Part shown: piece by piece, positions 20,362 to 31,967 of the stretch
Position numbering within the stretch: the first letter of the stretch is position 1
Layout of the letters: every line of letters starts with the position of its first letter
The notes under the pieces: model-generated
Seen by the model: only the letters and a program-made list of their open reading frames with translations
Databases searched by the model: none
What the model was told of the DNA's origin: nothing
Source of the DNA: Darksidea phi
Lineage: Eukaryota > Ascomycota > Dothideomycetes > Pleosporales > Lentitheciaceae
Assembly: GCA_030770425.1 (NCBI GenBank)
Contig: JASJFT010000045.1
Location: forward strand, 62,001-126,000
Direction of reading: 5' to 3'
DNA: 64,000 bases
Translations under genes and position numbers: made by a program

Positions 20362-21603
20362 ATGGGCATTGACCCAACACAAAGGCTGCATTGGTTACAG
20401 CGCGTTGCGCTCGTTAGGCACAACCTTCATGCAGCTCGAAGATCCAATGACTTTACCTTCTTTAAAACTCTCCAGGCCCACGCCCTCATTGATGGAACGG
20501 ACCACGTGGCAATTCTCCACACAATCCTCGGAAACGATGCCGACTCAGTTTTATCGACCCTCGATAATCTCAACGCCGGAATCGCATATGTGCACCAAGA
20601 CGCCTTCAAAGCCGTCTATGACGGCGCAAAGTCTACCATGTACAAGGCCGACAACTCCCCCTCTAGCCGACGATCTCTTCTACGAGTCGACATCTGCCAG
20701 CAGCGAGACATGGCCGATCTCGCAATTGACAAAACCGCAAACTCAGCTATTCAACTCATCCAAGCCCAGCCTGTCCATTGCCAGGACGCCGTCGCTAACG
20801 CTTGGATCACCGGGGCCACTATCATCGCCGATGCGGTCTGCGTCTGTTTGAACCAAATGGACCAGATCGAAGATAGTATTGATGATTTCATCCGTCTCGA
20901 GTACTCCTGGAGTTGCATACAAAGCTCTGTTGATGCAGCCATTTCTGCTCTTCGCGGCATATTCAGCCTCATGGATCGTTCTCATGTTCCCGATGCGGAC
21001 AACACGTCTAGAAATCTCAGCATCTCGTCCGCCGCCGGGCCTGAAGGTGGCGCTAGCTTCCGCAGCAGAGCTTCTTCAACAGCGTCGGCATTGGGGCTCA
21101 TCAAAAGAGCGTTCAGCCACAGTCAACCACCGCCTCTACAGGCGCCAAAGCCCCACCGTGGCGGCTCTGTGTCCATGCCGGACGCAAATTCGAGAGGACT
21201 CAGAGCGAGCATGAGCGCTGCATGTCCCACCAGATTGTCAAATTACCCTGACCATCCACATACGATTCTGACCACGATCCCGCCGACTCCAGCCGTGCAC
21301 GATCACACCAATGGAATAAGTCCATTCAATGACAAGGGTGATTATTTTGCCTTTGACATGGAGAAGACGTCTGAAGGAACAAGCAAACAGGAACCTTCTC
21401 CCTCCTCGAGCGATATCATGCAAATGTAGGTGCACTAGATTCGACTCAATGCGACGTCAAACGCTGACTATCATCACAGCGAGAGCCTAGACCCACTGTA
21501 TTTAGCACCCGGGCCCGAGTTTCTTAAGATGCCTGTGCCACTAACCCTTCGAAGTCTCTCGGAGTCGTTCGGCATGTCGCCATCGCCCGCTATAGCTGCT
21601 TGA
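20362..21603 (+). CDS. Unknown protein, 395 aa, helical N-terminal half and low-complexity C-terminal half
   Basis: ATG at 20362 (MGIDPTQRLHW). One intron, 21426-21479 (GTAGGT donor, CACAG acceptor), joins an in-frame 41-residue end (ESLDPLYLAPGPEFLKMP...) to TGA at 21601. The first ~200 residues look alpha-helical and soluble, for example LHAARRSNDFTFFKTLQAHA and SIDDFIRLEYSWSCIQSSVD. The rest is Ser/Pro-rich with probable phosphorylation-type stretches. No signal peptide or TM. I do not recognise a family. The splice is well supported because both sides read as one consistent protein. Confidence 0.65.
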
Positions 21604-22833
21604 TCGTTCGATTGTTGCGTAGCCACCGTTCGGCATATTGTGTATTTTCATTTTCCTTTCGCAGCACTTGATCGCCTTCTCTGTCCCCAAGGCGTTACAA
21701 CAACAGGGCTTAGTCTATCCTTAGTCTAGATCGGCAATCCTTCGCTTTGTCCCGAATATCGCCCGACACCTGGGCGGGTTAAGATGCATGCCGTCGCTTT
21801 TCTACTTCTTCGCCGAGCTCGTGTGTGTTGGTCTATCGATTTACAATATGATCCGCATTCTTAAAACTCGCGCATGCAGAGCTTCGTCCCATGTTTGCAG
21901 ATCTATTTCTCAAGTGTATCACTTCTGCAGTTCTGTGACACTTGACGGCCAATGCGCTGTGAGCAAACACATGTTCAGAGCGTTGGGTCGACCTGAGTTG
22001 GGGCCTGAATCGGGGACTAAGCCATGTAGCCCGAGCATCCTTCCCGGATGGCTAACTTATTCATCCGCGATCTGACGCCGATATTGCCGAACTAGGATAG
22101 GAAATCTGCTGTGTTCTGGAATGATCTCTTGTGAACCCTCTTATTCCGGTGTCCTTCACCTTGGGTTCGTGGCTGATGCGCGCGCCTGGTGCGGCCAATT
22201 ATGGGTATGTTGAACGAGTTTGTGGACTGCATACTTCTGCAACACACAGTCGACGCAACAAACACCATGCAAAGCATCCCAATTTTCGCGCGACATCTCA
22301 AACATCTGCGCGCAAAAAGGTACCTGCGCAGGCCAGATCCCCGCTCCATCGCAATTCTCGCTGCAACTCCACGACCACATTAAGCGCCATACGGAGCCCC
22401 ACCGCCTCAATTAACATCTCCAAGCCTCACCCGGGAACCACTATGAAACATTTCCTAGCAGACTCGCAGCTGCAGCCTACACGATTGGTGCGTTTCAAGA
22501 CGAGTCGGCGAATGATTTTGCTAAGGTCGCACGTCAGCATCGAAGCGAGATACCTCCACCAACATGTGGTGTAGCAGGGGGTTCTATCCCGAGACTAAGA
22601 CCGGCGAATGTACTCTGCGTCCACGGGGGGATCCACACTCCTGGTGCAATGGGGATATGTAGGCCTTAGTTCCCGGGCGCAGTACTGCCCTCTTTTGGTT
22701 TTGGGCTTCATATATGCTGCGAATTTTTCGGATGAAGTGTTTCCTTGCATGGTAGGGTTCATTGCTTGAGACCTTAACGACTGCACAATTACGATATTAC
22801 GACCGATACACCTCGAGAGGCGACACATTCACC
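21604..22833. other. Intergenic, no gene supported
   Basis: About 1.2 kb. A 147-codon plus-strand frame (22131-22574) and its minus-strand mirror show no domain or splice logic. I see no RNA gene. Confidence 0.4.
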
Positions 22834-23865
22834 ATGACGCTCTCAATAACATTTCTAATCCCCTTAATCTCACTACTACCGACCATAACCGCGCTTCCTA
22901 TTCCGCACCGCACCGCCCGCGCCGCCCTCCCAAGACGCTCACATCCTTCGAATAAAAGCTTAAGTATCGGCTTTGGAGTAACATTCGGCATCCTCATCCT
23001 CGGTTCAATAATCTTCTACCTCGGCGTGCGCCGCGGGCAAACCGGGACATGGTTCTGCTGGCGCAAACCCACCCCACAACCCAAGGTCCCCACACCTACA
23101 CGAAGCCCCACCATCCTCTCAGAAAAGATCTCAATAATCGACCCGGATCAGCTTAAGACGAGGATATCATGTCCGATGCCGATGCACTCGACAGCTCTGC
23201 CAGAGCTAAGCCCTGTGGAACCGGGCGCAAATCCCAAGTTCGAGCTAGATAGCAAGCTCACGGAGCGCAGACAGACTACTATCCACGAAATGGGCGACTC
23301 AACGCCACGTCGACCGCTCAGCGCCATGTCGATACGGAAATCAACCAGCTTCGGAAAAGCAGATCGAAAGAGCCGCTACCGTTCTCGAAGCCGCAGCAAA
23401 TCAACACACCGCCGTCTTACCAGCGTTATGTCCACAAAATCGCTCCGCAAGAGCACCTTGGAAAGGAAGAGTACATTCTACAGGAAGAGCCGGTTCAATT
23501 TCGGCGATCGGAGGGGCAGTATATTCGATAGGGGGAGTTGGTTCTGTCAGGGCGCGTTGGAGATTGAAGAGGAGGTTAGGAGAGGAAGGGAGACGAGTAT
23601 TGAGACGTTGCCATCGTATCCGGGGCCAGCTGTTGTAAGGGATAGCAGTGAGAGTGTGGATGGCACGGATGAGAGGGGGTTAATGGAAGGAAAGAAGAGT
23701 GTGAATACGTTTGCGGAAATGGATGATGTGGAAAAGGAAACAGCGGGAAAAAGGGTGCCGACGATGGATTGGTCAGGCATGGAGTGGTTAAGGGGCGTGT
23801 ATGCGGAGAGGAAGTCGAAGCTTAAGAGCTTTCATCCAAGGGATGAGAAACCCGAGGGTTCTTAG
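22834..23865 (+). CDS. Single-pass membrane protein with signal peptide and basic, Ser-rich cytosolic tail
   Basis: The ATG at 22834 (MTLSITFLIPLISLLPTITA) gives a clear signal peptide; upstream codons in this frame lack an ATG. 343 aa. After a short extracytosolic part, one transmembrane segment (~45-68, FGVTFGILILGSIIFYLGV) is followed by RRGQTG and a ~270-residue cytosolic tail. The tail has an RS/KS-rich stretch (RKSRYRSRSRSKSTHRRL and repeated RKST) and an acidic C-terminal part. The architecture resembles fungal surface-sensor or single-pass proteins, but there is no WSC, CFEM or Mid2-type ectodomain. Function unknown. Confidence 0.7.
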   Translation: MTLSITFLIPLISLLPTITALPIPHRTARAALPRRSHPSNKSLSIGFGVTFGILILGSIIFYLGVRRGQTGTWFCWRKPTPQPKVPTPTRSPTILSEKISIIDPDQLKTRISCPMPMHSTALPELSPVEPGANPKFELDSKLTERRQTTIHEMGDSTPRRPLSAMSIRKSTSFGKADRKSRYRSRSRSKSTHRRLTSVMSTKSLRKSTLERKSTFYRKSRFNFGDRRGSIFDRGSWFCQGALEIEEEVRRGRETSIETLPSYPGPAVVRDSSESVDGTDERGLMEGKKSVNTFAEMDDVEKETAGKRVPTMDWSGMEWLRGVYAERKSKLKSFHPRDEKPEGS

Positions 23866-25059
23866 TAAGGGAGGCGAGGAGTAAGGGTGGCGTGGTTGTG
23901 CGGTTAGTTTCCTCTCTCTTTCGAGTTGTACTCTTGAGGCAGTGGAACTGACTGGATGCTAGCGAGTTCGTCTTTTACTCAACCTAGCGCTCGCAAGTGT
24001 GATGCGCAAGGAAGATGTCGCTGCTACCATGCTTCCTTTCCCTCACACACTCTTTCTCATCATCACATCGCCTTCCTTCAGTCTTCTCTTTGCCCACTTT
24101 ATATAACCCTTTCTTTGTGTATATCATTGTAGCATTGTGGTTTGGTTGATACCCCGTTGGGAAGGAGGGCGTTTGACCCAAGCATTGGAAAGCGAAGGGT
24201 TAGTTATGTATAGATTTACGAAAGCATTGCTGCATGTGCATAGATAGAAGAACGAATATATATATCTCTATTAGGAATCTTGCTTTGAGCATACAAAAGA
24301 ATTCGTGGTCAATGTTGCAGACGAGGAATTTCTTACTGGATGGATATGATCTAGTCTGGCCGTGCTCATGTAGGTTGAACATGCGACAGTTTTTGTGAGA
24401 GTCTGCGCACTCCTTGTTATTGTTTTGGTATCTCGGTTTTTGCTAGTGGAGCAGACATAATCAACTCGCCGCAAATATGTCTTGCGCAATATAAAGGCGT
24501 GCCCTCAACCAACTTCCTAGGCTTCTTTGCGGGCGCGAAAGCTGAGAATCGATCCATGGTGCATAACCACCTTTTCGTATCACAGAAATTAAATCTGCTG
24601 GACTGTCCAGCGGCACGACCGACGGCGGAGTCGACGTAGTCACTCGGGTATGTAGAAGGTTTGCCCCAGACACAGCACGGCAGATTCTGTCTGACGGCAG
24701 GATATGCTGTATCCTGCGAGATGCTGTATACACGGCGCTTCATTCTTATTTAATTTGGATTTGCACAGCGGGAGTCTCTTTTGTAAGGTCCACACCAAAC
24801 ACAGCAGGAGTTTGTACACAGTAGAGGTGCTATACCCACACCTTATACACGATAATAGAGCTATAGAGCTGTACACAGAACGACGAAGTGATATTTCGAA
24901 CATTAAGATGATGAGCAATGACATGTGCTGCCGAGCCGCAGAGCGTTGGGAGACTCCAACAGCGGTAGCGATCAGTTAGCACACCCACACTAGCGCTTCA
25001 TTCTTATATCCTCCACCACGCCCACGACATCGCTCCAACAAATACCACACTCGCAATCT
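23866..25059. other. Intergenic, no gene supported
   Basis: About 1.2 kb, AT-richer around 24200-24300. Scattered short frames with no domains. Nothing recognised. Confidence 0.4.
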
Positions 25060-25452
25060 GCATGATCTGGCCGGCCATACCTACGACAAGCTCCTTCGCC
25101 ACGAAGTTTACGCAGTCTTTGGTCACCTCACCCCGCAAACGCTGGAGGACCTGCGTGAGACTCGCGGTGCAGACCCGCCTGACTGTGGCTCTTAAGTGAG
25201 CTCTGGCGCCTTACCTACCAAGATCTCGATACCGCCTTCTTCCCCAAAGGCTGGATCAGCGTCAGGCTTTTGGAGAAATCCTGCCAGCTTGGTGAAGCAT
25301 CCGCTCTTGCCTTATTACTACCACCAGCATCATCGAAGCTGCGAGGGCGAATCAAACACATCGATCTAGAGGTCAGCTTGCGTTCAAGCCACGTCACATC
25401 ACCACGGTGCTCATGCATCTCGATAAATATTGAAACGTCTTACAGAAGGTAG
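25060..25452 (+). pseudogene. Possible relic of an unidentified gene
   Basis: Two plus-strand segments read like coding sequence but lie in different frames. The first (about 25069-25194) contains LLRHEVYAVFGHLTPQTLEDL and ends at TAA. The second (about 25200-25452) contains LWRLTYQDLDTAFFPKGW and LRGRIKHIDLEVSL. A start, a splice joining them, and a family could not be identified. It overlaps the 3' end of the HET pseudogene on the opposite strand by a few bases. Treat as weak. Confidence 0.25.
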
Positions 25453-27382
25453 AAATCATCTTCGTGCCGCATTTCCACAATAGCATCCCCCTACGAACGA
25501 ATACTTTAAATCTTCTAAACGACGAACAACGTACGGAATCTTCGCCCCTTTAAATATAACAACATGATCCTCCGGCCACATACCCAGCGGGCCCATCCCA
25601 ACATATCCCGACCCCGAAAGGAAGGATCGCTTGTTCTTGACCCCTTGTATGCTTAGGCGATAGCGGCTTCCCCTGTTGCGGGCCCTCGACTCATCAAATG
25701 CTCTGTGTTGTTTGTGGAAATCATCAGAGCGCATTGACCTCCCATACCTAAGGACATTCCACTCGAACATGCAGTCTCTGTAAGCTTCTCCATAAGAGGG
25801 GTCTGCATGAGCCGCTTCGATTACTTCTGTGTACTGAATGTCACCGATTGGTACCCGCCATTTTGCCTCCGCACGTCTCACGTTCGAAGGGTAGGTGTCG
25901 TTATTCTTCATACCAGAACGCCAGCACAAATCGTCGACTTCGGCCAGTTGGGCGAAACACTTTTCCCCATAGGAAGCATCGTGTCGTCAGTCATCCTTAA
26001 AAGTCTGAGCGCAGTGTTTTTAGATGCGGCAAATTGGTTCACACAGTCGTCCAGTGGTGTGGCAAATGGCTGCCCGACCAATCGGGAACCTAGGAGGGGA
26101 GATTTTTCAAGGCTTTTGGGAACTGAGATAAAGTAATAAGGTCCAGGCCGTCCTTTTCTATGATAGCTTTCGCCGTTCCAGTGTATATGAGATCTATTAG
26201 ATCTTTCATCGCGTAGTCCGGTCTTATTCGAAGTTGCTCAGTGTCCACCACCAGTCCTAGTATGCCCCGAAGAAATCACACGGTTCGGTCGCTTCAATTT
26301 TGTTGTCCATGTAGAGTTTACGGAGTAACTGGTATAGCCTGGTACCAGCCCTGAACCCAGCCACGGACCTTTTTCTCTGTTGCCGGCTCGCGAAGAATGC
26401 GTGCGCAGGATTGTACTGTAAGGCACTAAATACGTTGCATAGGGCGGGTTTATCCATATCACCTATTTTTTCCACCATACTTCGATTGCAGCAACCGAAT
26501 ATTAGGCGAGCAGGGAGTGCATGCTCGGCGCTGATTCTCTGGTATCCACAGACGAAGGTGGCTCTGCTTGTTAGGCTGAGCTCTTGGATGACGCAGACTC
26601 TCGAACCACGGCCTCTTATGCCGCTCTATCATAGCGTCTAAGAATTTCAACGTAAATTTTGAGGTCGGTCGATGACAGATAGCCTTGAATTCGATAGTCT
26701 GAGGGTCGTGAGGGTCGTAAGGGTCGATATTCTTCACTATGCGTGATAAGATGTGAACCCGGTCCTCTGTGTGATAACGCATCATTCCAAAACGTTCGGC
26801 ATCTTTGCTCACTTCTTTCCACACACGCATGAACAAACTCGAATTGGACTTCGCTGGCCCTAGCCAAACAAGTGTTTCTTGGGCAGCTTGATAAATATCG
26901 CCCATAAGAGCAACCTGCTTGCTTTTCTCTTTGTTGTCTTGCTGATTGATGCAAATCTGGTCGACCCAAAGTGTGACGTACCCAGAGGGGTGCTAGAGAT
27001 GTCTGAGCGCTTGCTCCAAAGAGCGTGATTTTGAATCCGCGCCCATTAATACACAGCGTCGACGTGAAGCCTCCAGTGCCCCATGTGTAAGAGAGGACCT
27101 TGAAAGGGACCGCTGCGGGAGAATGAAGATGTGTCAGAAGAGACTGCAGTTGAGAGGGCTTTGCGACCGGTTTTGGTTCGTTGGCTCCGCCCTTCGAGAA
27201 AGCTTAAGAAGGCGGATGTTGGGATCCAGGATTGGCATCGGCACAGATGCGTATGAGAATAGCTCGGCGTTCCTTTTTGCCATAATCATAGGAGACATAT
27301 GCCGAAGGAAAATTGGTAGCGCGATGAAGACTTGTAGCTGGATGTCGCAGATGAAGACCATTTGAGCGTCGGATTGAGACAT
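25440..27382 (-). pseudogene. HET-domain protein pseudogene with multiple frameshifts and RIP-like stops
   Basis: Complete HET-type protein in pieces. From the 5' end: IRLLKLSRRAEP (27382 frame), VPFKVLSYTWGTGGF, YVTLWVDQICINQQDNKEKS, QVALMGDIYQAAQETLVWLG, a middle with VIQELSL and VEKIGDMDKP, then LPS-stop-VPDWS and a C-terminal GYVGMGPLGMWPEDHVVIFKG/AKIPYVVRRLEDLKYSFVGG block. Lesions are frameshifts near 27190, 27025, 26600, 26260 and 25465, TAG at 26993-26995 (HLQHP expected, CAG to TAG) and TAG at 26090-26092 (LPSWVPDWS expected, TGG to TAG). More stops follow near 26040. HET proteins induce incompatibility cell death; this locus is dead. Confidence 0.88.
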
Positions 27383-28159
27383 TAGAGTTTTGTAGCTGAG
27401 AAAAAAAAAAACCCTTGCCCTGCAGGGTCAGCCGCCACTAACTTTTGACAACCTTGAGCCTTGGAAAAGACAACAGGATAAATAATATAAGATCTTCGTA
27501 ATTATCAATCTGCTTTTGATGCATGTTAGTGAGTGTACCTTGACCAGGGTTCAAATATTGCGCTAAGCTGGGGCGCGTTCTAGCTAGTCACTGTGGACCC
27601 TGATATATCCACTCTCCTAACCTGCATGTCTCCGTTGTAAATGGAGAGGACAGCACCTGCTTTATCTCTATCGTTTATCATAATTAAAAACCATTCGCGG
27701 CACAACTTGCTGTGAACAATTCTGAGCCCCCAAGAGCTTCCAAAATTGGGCACGGGACCGGTATCTTCCGTTTTCAACAAGGTTTGGGCGCACTTTTATG
27801 GCCTGTAATTATGATTTCGGTGACTCAGTTGCAAGGCTTGGGCAAAAAGTGTTGTGAAAGTTGGGGAAAATGATTGGGTCCATCGTATTCCGGGTTATCA
27901 TGACAAGGATGTGGTCGGCCCCCCTCCAGCCGCCAAACTATCTCGTCGCTTCTGGCTAGCCCTCAGACATTTTGAGACCAATTAGAAGAATAGGCAGAAT
28001 TCTACAAGGTATAAACATTGTCGGCCGGGTTTAGGATTCTTTTCTTTATCTTGCATTGAGCAATTCCGCATTCGAGACACTCTTGTACCGTGTTCCTTGA
28101 ATTGCATCTATATTCTAATTCAATCGTTCCAATTTCCGTTTCCAGAAGTTCTGCCGGTA
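27383..28159. other. Intergenic; promoter of the next gene
   Basis: Contains an A-run (about 27402-27413), a short minus-strand 66-codon frame (27580-27780) with no recognised domain, and a TATA-like TATAAACA near 28010. That motif is about 150 nt before the next ATG and may be its promoter. Confidence 0.4.
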
Positions 28160-29263
28160 ATGGGTTACTACAATGGCTTTGGGTTCCCTACGTCCTGCGA
28201 CCAAGAAAACGAAACTCTCCTCGGCGAAGCAAGAGAAATTGACAAACTGGCCTTCGCAACGGCTGCGACCATTACTGCGCTTATCCCCATCCTGATCTCC
28301 GTCCAGAGGCTCCCCACCGCCAGCATTCACGAGCTTGTCCTTAGGGACTATGGATTCTTAGCTATTATAACAGCCGGTCTCACATTCGGCCTACCGGTAG
28401 TCCAGGAATCGAGTAAGATAGCAGTCAAGGCGTCCGACTACATCAGCGATAATATTTTACCGAATGGGGATGGCTGTACTGGCCCCCGTCCGACCCGCCG
28501 GAGCAAGTATATGTTCAATGGTATTTTTGCGGTTCTCCAGGCCCTCGTTGTAGTTACGCCTACGCTGCTCAACCACTTCGTCATCAAATCTCCCTTCCGG
28601 ACTCTCTGGGGCTGCCATGGCGCCGCGCAAATATTGTGGCATCTGGGTTTTCTCTTGCCTATTCCGGTCGTTGGTATCGTGTGGTATTATTTTCTGCATT
28701 GGACTCACTATACCCCCGACGGCGCTAAGACGGACGGACGCCCTATCGTCTACTACAGGGTCCACCGACTGTACCCTTTTGTGGATCTGCTGCCGGGGTT
28801 GGCGCAAATGTTTATGACGGTGTACTTTACATTCCTGTTCAGCACCATATATGGTGTGTCAGTAATGGCAGCCGTGGTGCGTGTCGTGATTGTTGTTATA
28901 TTCATCTACTTTTCGAGGGTGGTGAGTTTATGGTTTGCTAGAGCGGCTAGTGAACGGCACTCGGAACCTCTAGTGAAATGTGAGAGTAAGATAGAGGCGA
29001 AAAAAGTTATAGATCATTGGACTGCAAGGCAAAATTCGGAACGGCGGTCATCACAGCGCCCGTCCACGGGAAGGCAATCATTCCGTCCGCTATCGCCATC
29101 GCCATCACACGTGTCGACTATCCTAGCGGCCAGGTTGACGCCACGTCCTAGAAGCACTGGAACTACTCAGAGTATACCGCTTAACTCAGTCAACCATATA
29201 AGCAGCGAATCAGTGGGTGTACCTGCACCTATCTACACCGCGTCGCCTCAGGAAGAGGATTAA
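28160..29263 (+). CDS. Unknown multi-pass membrane protein
   Basis: The ATG at 28160 (MGYYNGFGF) is preferred over one 63 nt upstream, because the upstream residues add nothing recognisable and a TATA-like site lies ~150 nt before it. 367 aa, single exon. Hydrophobic segments include ATAATITALIPILISV, FLAIITAGLTFGLPVV, GIFAVLQALVVVTPTLL, LGFLLPIPVVGIVWYYFL, LLPGLAQMFMTVYFTFLFS and AAVVRVVIVVIFIYF. That makes about six helices, followed by a polar Ser/Arg-rich tail. No transporter signature is visible. Function unknown. Confidence 0.7.
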   Translation: MGYYNGFGFPTSCDQENETLLGEAREIDKLAFATAATITALIPILISVQRLPTASIHELVLRDYGFLAIITAGLTFGLPVVQESSKIAVKASDYISDNILPNGDGCTGPRPTRRSKYMFNGIFAVLQALVVVTPTLLNHFVIKSPFRTLWGCHGAAQILWHLGFLLPIPVVGIVWYYFLHWTHYTPDGAKTDGRPIVYYRVHRLYPFVDLLPGLAQMFMTVYFTFLFSTIYGVSVMAAVVRVVIVVIFIYFSRVVSLWFARAASERHSEPLVKCESKIEAKKVIDHWTARQNSERRSSQRPSTGRQSFRPLSPSPSHVSTILAARLTPRPRSTGTTQSIPLNSVNHISSESVGVPAPIYTASPQEED

Positions 29264-29304
29264 TTAGTGGGGTTTTAGGACTCACTCTATTCTTATCCGT
29301 CACC

Positions 29305-29449
29305 TTTTCATGTACCGTCCAGTTTTCATGTACCGTCCACTTTTCATGTACCGTCCAGTTTTCATGTACCGTCCAGTTTTCATGTACCGTCCAGTTTTCA
29401 TGTACCGTCCAGTTTTCATGTACCGTCCAGTTTTCATGTACCGTCCACT
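29305..29449. repeat. 18-bp minisatellite, eight copies
   Basis: The unit CATGTACCGTCCAGTTTT repeats at 29309, 29327, 29345, 29363, 29381, 29399, 29417 and 29435, with only an AG/AC change in a few copies. The length is a multiple of three, so both strands read as repetitive frames, but no gene start or domain is attached. It lies just 3' of the preceding membrane-protein gene (stop at 29263) and could be in its 3' UTR. Confidence 0.93.
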
Positions 29450-30928
29450 AGTTAGAGTAGCGCCTATAATATTACAACAGTTCTTAATTATCCAAAGCAT
29501 CTACTCCTTATCCCTTAGAGGCAAACTCTATATTTCTGAACATTTCGAATATGGTTTCACGCCGGATATTACCACCCGCCGCTCCAACCCTAGAATTATT
29601 GATATTTTAAATTATAAAGACTATAATACGCTACCTTAAAAGCAAATCCCTAGGTCTAGTAGCTACTTAGTAGGCATACCTCTCTTCTATAAACGGGTTG
29701 ATAGTACGACTTTATACGAGTCTATTGAATTAACCCTTATCTATATAAATTTTATCGCTATAGTAATTCGAGCTAGTAGTCCGCTTATAGTGTTGTGTAT
29801 AGGTATATCGTAGATAGGATGGCGGGGGGAACGACCCACAGTCGAGAGGATGGGAAAGGTAATAGAATAGCCGTCGTACAACCGTTCTATAAGTACTCTG
29901 TATCGGGAAAAGTGTAGATCTAATATCGCATGGAATCCATGACTAGTATGAGTGTTATAGGCGCGTTCAACGTCGTTCAACGTTCCCAACGCTACGTACT
30001 TGCCAACACCAAGTCAACGTACGTTGCACACATGCCACGCTCGGCGTATACTCTACGTAGGTTCGGCGCTGTAGGAATCCCCTTACCCAGCTTAAATCGC
30101 ATTTACCAGGGCTTTAAGGCCTTCTAATTGTATAGAGAGATATATCGCTGCGCTGTCTCGTGGTTCGGATGCGGGCATGTTCTCGGCCTATTTCCGGAGA
30201 TTATCTTAATCTCACCGGAATACACCAAACCTTATCCCCACAAACAAGCTCACACCGTTCTTCAGCCCAGGCGAACCAGAGCAGGCGCTCTGAGGCTATG
30301 TTGCGCTAGGAAGATGACCTAGATCTGAGATTCGGAGCTCACCGCCATATCAACGCCACATTAGTGGCTGTGCAGAGCACGTGGGGAGAAGGATAGACAG
30401 AGAGGCTGTACGCGACCAAGTCGCTGCGCATCATCACAAATGATACGGTGTAGAGTAATTGGACATTATAGAATCTGGGCAATGTTTGGCGCAAAAAGCA
30501 AATGCGGACGTGTGTCGATCAATGCCTCCTTCGAAATATGCATGATGCTAACATCGATGTCGAAATGACGTAGGGATGCATCTAGGTAAACTTCCTAAGC
30601 AGCGCAACTATACCGCGTAGATTCGAAAGCGGCTTTAGTAACAGCACGGAAATGTAGACTCAATTGTGTACGACATGGTAGGAAATTGTAGAGTAAAAAT
30701 TTGATTTCAAACGTGCTAGTAGTATTAACTGCTATTCCATATCTTACAACAGCTCTGCAGCCCGTAGAACCATTTCAGTGATTAAACTCCTTCAAGTCCC
30801 AAGTATAGTCTTGAAATGTATGCCCAAGAAACGCTAGAAAATTGTCTTCCTCTTGCCAAAGTCGTCCACAGCGCAACAGATAAACCGATGCGCCAACAAT
30901 CGCGAAACACGGTCGATTCGCACGGTAT
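29450..30928. other. Intergenic, first ~330 nt AT-rich
   Basis: 29460-29790 is AT-rich with many TA steps and stop codons in all frames, resembling a RIP-degraded repeat. The remainder to 30928 is of more normal composition without a supported gene. A 65-codon frame (29930-30127) looks fortuitous. Confidence 0.45.
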
Positions 30929-31219
30929 CTAACCCCAAAGCCTCGCAACCTCCATAAGGCCCAATCCCAGAGCACCGAGCTCTAGTACGCGACTAGGCGC
31001 AATGATACCTGCAGCGTTCTCGGTGCTATTGCTGCTGCTGCTACTGCCGCTTTTGCTGCCTTTCTTCGGGTCGCGCGAGTCGAGGATGATGCTAGCTGCG
31101 CGGGCGTCGATTTCGGGTGCGAGGGCTGGTGCAGCGCCGGCTTCGGGTTGTGCGACGGGAGCTGGGCTGGCGAGGGCGAGGGTTGCGAAGAGGAGTGTTG
31201 TTGCCGCCGCGAACTTCAT
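30929..31219 (-). CDS. Small secreted, probably GPI-anchored Ser-rich protein
   Basis: 96-aa single exon, ATG at 31219. Signal peptide MKFAAATTLLFATLALASPA. An Ala/Pro-rich part (APALAPEIDARAA) precedes a Ser-rich stretch (KSGSSSSSNSTENAAG) with a likely N-glycosylation site. The hydrophobic C-terminus (LELGALGLGLMEVARLWG) is consistent with a GPI-anchor signal, the omega site probably in the Ser/Asn stretch. A TATA-like sequence (minus strand TATAAGAG) lies about 185 nt upstream. Low-complexity cell-wall proteins of this size are common in fungi. Function unknown. Confidence 0.65.
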   Translation of the reverse strand: MKFAAATTLLFATLALASPAPVAQPEAGAAPALAPEIDARAASIILDSRDPKKGSKSGSSSSSNSTENAAGIIAPSRVLELGALGLGLMEVARLWG

Positions 31220-31967
31220 TTTGGATGTGGATGTGGTGTGGATGTGGAGGTTTGGAGGCGGCAGTGAGGGTCAAGAAGTTGATTTGAGAACTGGGGGTTC
31301 GTGTTTGTTTGTCCGTGTACGGTAAGACAGGAAGTTTGTATAGAGTTGGGTTGGCGGTTGAAATGTTGTTGGTAAAAACACGTTGTCCACCGGGACACAA
31401 CACTCTTATATCCATCAAATACGAAGCTCGTATGCTATGACTTCAGCATTTCGGGCAAACTTGTCTGAGGGCTGACAGCCAAGCTTCTTCCGTAAGGGAA
31501 GCATGATCGCCAACGATGCAGCCAGCATAGCAGCATCCGTGATATCGGTGACGTCGAGCCAAATCATCCAACCAGATCCTAGGTGTTCGACGTGGCTGTG
31601 GTCTTGGTAGGACTTGGCGAGTTTTAAGTGTGCTTGGCCAAATGTTGTGCTCAGCTGGTCAAGGTACCGTGCCCAAGCCCCGCCTTGAGCTTAGTGCCTG
31701 CAAGGACTATTATAAGCTCCGCCCTCGCGCTATCTGTCGTTCTTTTAGGAAAGTCTCATTTAGTGCCAGAGATGGTCGTATTCATGCTTCGGTTTTGCGA
31801 TGAAATTTCCGGTGAGTTTCGCATCGTTCGTGTTCTCTACGAGATGGGGATTAGGGGAGAGCTTCCAGCTGCAGATCTCACCGATGTTTTTCGCTCGCTT
31901 GCATATCACAATCGTTGCCAAAATTAGGCACAACTATGCCCCTATAGCATTGAATTAAACTGTCTTT
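31220..31967. other. Intergenic
   Basis: Promoter of the GPI-type protein and 3' flank of the receptor gene. A 99-codon plus-strand frame (31628-31927) lacks domain evidence. Confidence 0.4.

Noticed and set aside
22131..22574. 147-codon plus-strand frame
   Set aside because: No similarity recognised, and minus-strand frames of comparable size overlap it.
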